Positions 61,886-64,000 of a DNA stretch of 64,000 bases are shown here, one piece after another. This DNA is from Aphelocoma coerulescens (lineage: Eukaryota > Chordata > Aves > Passeriformes > Corvidae), in NCBI RefSeq assembly GCF_041296385.1, contig NW_027183960.1:310001-374000 (forward strand), in the 5' to 3' direction. Each line of letters opens with the position of its first letter. Within the stretch, counting starts at the first letter, position 1. The notes under the pieces were generated by a model, which saw only the letters and a program-made list of their open reading frames with translations, was not told the origin of the DNA and did not search any database. The position numbers and the translations under genes are program-made.

Positions 61886-64000
61886 TAACAATGCTAAATA
61901 TTAAAAGCTCTCGCTGTGCAGAGAAAGCTGGGATAATTTGAGAGTCCTTCCGTGTTTCGGTGGGGTCTCCTGAAACATCCATAGACAGCGAGGCCCGTGC
62001 AAAGAAATAGGGAGCCATTCTTGAGAGAAGTTTCAGAGCTCTTTCTTCTCCAGCCACATGGGCGGGGCACTGCCAAAGAACTGAGCAATCACGGCACAAC
62101 CAGGGCCCTCCTGGCACAGGGCAACACAAAATAAGCAGTGCTGAACAGGATTAGGGCACATGTCAGCAGGGAGCAGGGAGACCCCGTGCCCAGGCCATGC
62201 CTCTACCCCAGGGTCCCCTCTCCCATGACCTCATGGCAGGGGGGAGGAACCCCAACACTTCCGGAGGTGCAGTCTCTCTCCTCCTCCTTGCAGCTGGCTC
62301 ATGGGCCCACATTCAGGGCCCCCACCTCGGGAGAAAATTCTCCCAATGTGGTCTGATGTTGAAAGAGTCAAGAAGAGAAGAAGGGAAAAAAAACCCCAAA
62401 GTCCCAGGAAAACAAAGTTCAACTCTCCATCTCCCCCCAGAGAAAAGGAGCTGAAAACTGGCTAAAAAGAAACAAAGTTGCTTCCTCTGCTCTTGCTGCA
62501 AGCAGGATGCAGAGGAGTGTGTATGTGTGTCCTTGAACAAACGCTCTGAGAAGTTTGTCCGGTTTTTTTTCCTCTCCCCCCTCTCAGGCTCAGTTGAAAG
62601 GCACAGAAATGCACAAAGTTCACTTCTGGGCATAGAGCAGCGATAGGGGATACACATGATAAAGTCACCCCAAGACACGGGGACAGAGAATTCAGTGGAA
62701 AGACTCCGAGAATTCTGCTCCCAGAGAATTCTGCTCACCCTGACCCTTGTAGAAAGGGGACATCGTTCCCGGCAGCCTGTACTGAGCATGTGGCTCCTGA
62801 GTGGGGTTTGTTGTTTGGGAAACCTGCTCCGGCTTTTCCATTCTTTCCTTCCAAACAGGAAAACTTCTCCTGGGGCTGTGTGCAGGCAGAGCCCTGAGGA
62901 GAGCAGGTGGCACATGGTGCGCTGGGCTGGGACAGCCAGCTGCAGAGCTCAAGGGAAGAAGCCCAAAGTGTCACAATGGCTCCTTGCCTTCACATGCAAC
63001 ACCTGGGTCACAATGGTCTCCTTGATTCCATGAGGCCCCACTGTGTCACAATGGCTCCTTGGTTCCATGCGGTTCCGCAGTGTCACCATGGTCTCTTTTG
63101 ATCCGCACTGTCATCATGGACAATTGGTTCCATGAGGCCCCGCAGTGTCACAATGGTCCCTTGCTTCCATAGGTTTGATGTTGTAACAATGGACTCCTTG
63201 CTTCTATGAGCTAGCCTGCTTTTTGCAGAGGTGTCTTTGGTTCCAACAAGGCCCCGCTGTGTCTCAGTGCACCCTGGCTTCCATGTGGATCTGGAGTATC
63301 ACAAAGGCTCCTTGGTTCCACCAGGTCCTGCTGTGTCACAATGGGTCCTGTGGTCCCCGAGGCCCTCCAAAGTCATCATGGAGGCTTGCTTCCATGAGGT
63401 TCCATTATGTGCCAGTGGTCATCTTGGTTCCAGGAGTTTCCTTAGTGTCACAATGCTCTCCATGCTTCCATGATTCCCCACAATGTCCCAATGCTCTCCA
63501 TGCTTCCATTAGGCCCTGCTTTGCCACAATGGTCCCCTTGTTTCCATGAGGCCCCGCTGTGTCACAATGGACCTATGGTTCCAGGATGTTGCGTGGTGTC
63601 ACCGTGCTCTTCTTGAATCCGCCAAGTAACCATGGACCATTGGTTCCATGCGGCCTGGCCGTGTCACAATGGGCTCCGTGATTCCATGATTCCCCGCGGT
63701 GTCACAATGGAGCCTTGTTTCTAGGAGGTTCTGTACTGTCACAATTGTTTCCTTGATGCCATCAGCCCCTGCAGTGTCACAATGGCTCCTTGGTTCCATG
63801 AGGAACACAATAGCTTGGCATAAGCATTGAGCAACAGCTGCTGAACACACCTGGCAACATCTGCTTGCATCAAAAGAGGGCTTCAAGCTGACAATGGCAC
63901 CAGCAGCTTCCATCTGCAACAGACACCCAGGAAAGGACAGGCTGTGCCGGTTTGGACAAATGTGGAGGAAAATATCCTCTGATAGAAGGCAGGTTACACC
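61886..64000 (+). repeat. Satellite unit 29 (2115 bp, cut by window edge), near-copy of unit 18
   Basis: Minisatellite 62969-63803. Same rare bases as unit 18: GTCCCAATGC (near 63486), TTCCAGGATG (near 63583), GCCAAGTAACC and CCCCGCGG. Ends within the tail segment at GGTTACACC, so the array continues past the window. Confidence 0.97.

Larger units (their letters stand above)
1..64000 (+). repeat. Tandem satellite array, ~2.21 kb unit, 28.96 units
   Basis: The sequence repeats itself head to tail from the first to the last base. Anchoring on a fixed motif (ATGCCTCTACCCCAGGG, at 312, 2523, 4735 and so on to 62197) gives 28 consecutive spacings. Of these, 25 lie between 2210 and 2214; the exceptions are 2217, 2217 and 2156. 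All units share one orientation and no foreign sequence interrupts them. The unit boundary used here is arbitrary: it follows the phase of window base 1 (T/GAACAATGCTAAAT). Units differ by scattered substitutions and small indels, by eye at most about 2%. A period of 2211 is divisible by three, but every frame is closed within each unit, so this does not make a repeat protein. Known biology of such arrays (satellite or macrosatellite, unequal exchange, often heterochromatic) fits. Identity with a named satellite family cannot be judged here. Confidence 0.99.
58547..64000 (+). repeat. Long duplicated segment, copy B (units 27b-29)
   Basis: Second copy of 34210-39663, displaced by exactly eleven units (24,337 bp). 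It carries the same rare markers and the single recognised difference C at 61207. The true right end lies beyond the window. Confidence 0.88.

Noticed and set aside
1..64000. Possible transposable element or endogenous virus array
   Set aside because: No terminal repeats, target-site duplications, primer-binding site, reverse transcriptase or transposase frame was seen in any unit.

Overview
The whole 64 kb window is one uninterrupted tandem array of a satellite repeat with a unit of about 2.21 kb. Twenty-eight complete units and one truncated unit (28.96 by length) follow each other head to tail in the same orientation. Both window edges fall inside the array, so no unique flanking sequence is seen. 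No protein-coding gene, RNA gene, transposase, reverse transcriptase, origin or CRISPR array is supported. All reading frames of 60-204 codons recur in every unit on both strands, overlap each other, and are broken by non-triplet indels in some units.

Each unit has three parts (positions for unit 1). A 1.08 kb leader (1-1083) has mixed composition. It carries a GT microsatellite, three pyrimidine tracts ending in AG, a purine tract and three closely spaced GAATTC sites. An 835 bp block (1084-1918) is itself a degenerate minisatellite of about 22 copies of a ~37 bp motif built on TGTCACAATGG...TTCCATGAGG. A ~290 bp tail (1919-2211) follows. The minisatellite has its own internal order: an unusual 28 bp short copy plus a following 37 bp copy occurs twice, 516 bp apart.

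Organism: CpG is strongly depleted (about 30 per unit at near 50% GC, counted by eye), and many inter-unit differences are CpG/TpG or CpG/CpA changes. That points to a DNA-methylating eukaryote, most likely a vertebrate. A bird is my guess from the general look of the minisatellite, but I cannot prove the species or chromosome. The lack of any bacterial gene organisation excludes an ordinary prokaryotic window.

Array history: adjacent units differ by roughly 0-2% (eye estimate). About 55 variable sites show that units are mosaics. Variants define a proximal zone (units 1-10), a transitional zone (11-17) and a distal zone (18-29, with unit 28 as an exception). Several multi-unit stretches recur nearly unchanged at distances that are whole numbers of units: about 4.2 kb at offset 13,267; about 3.3 kb at 8,845; about 3 kb at 11,062; at least 5.1 kb at 24,337; and single-unit duplications or triplications at 2,212, 2,213 and 2,217. 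This is the pattern expected from unequal exchange and gene conversion, although assembly error in such an array must be kept in mind. The most informative single units are 13 (two deletions), 11 and 12 (shared 7 bp net insertion), 15 (most private changes) and 28 (proximal-type base inside a distal-type copy).
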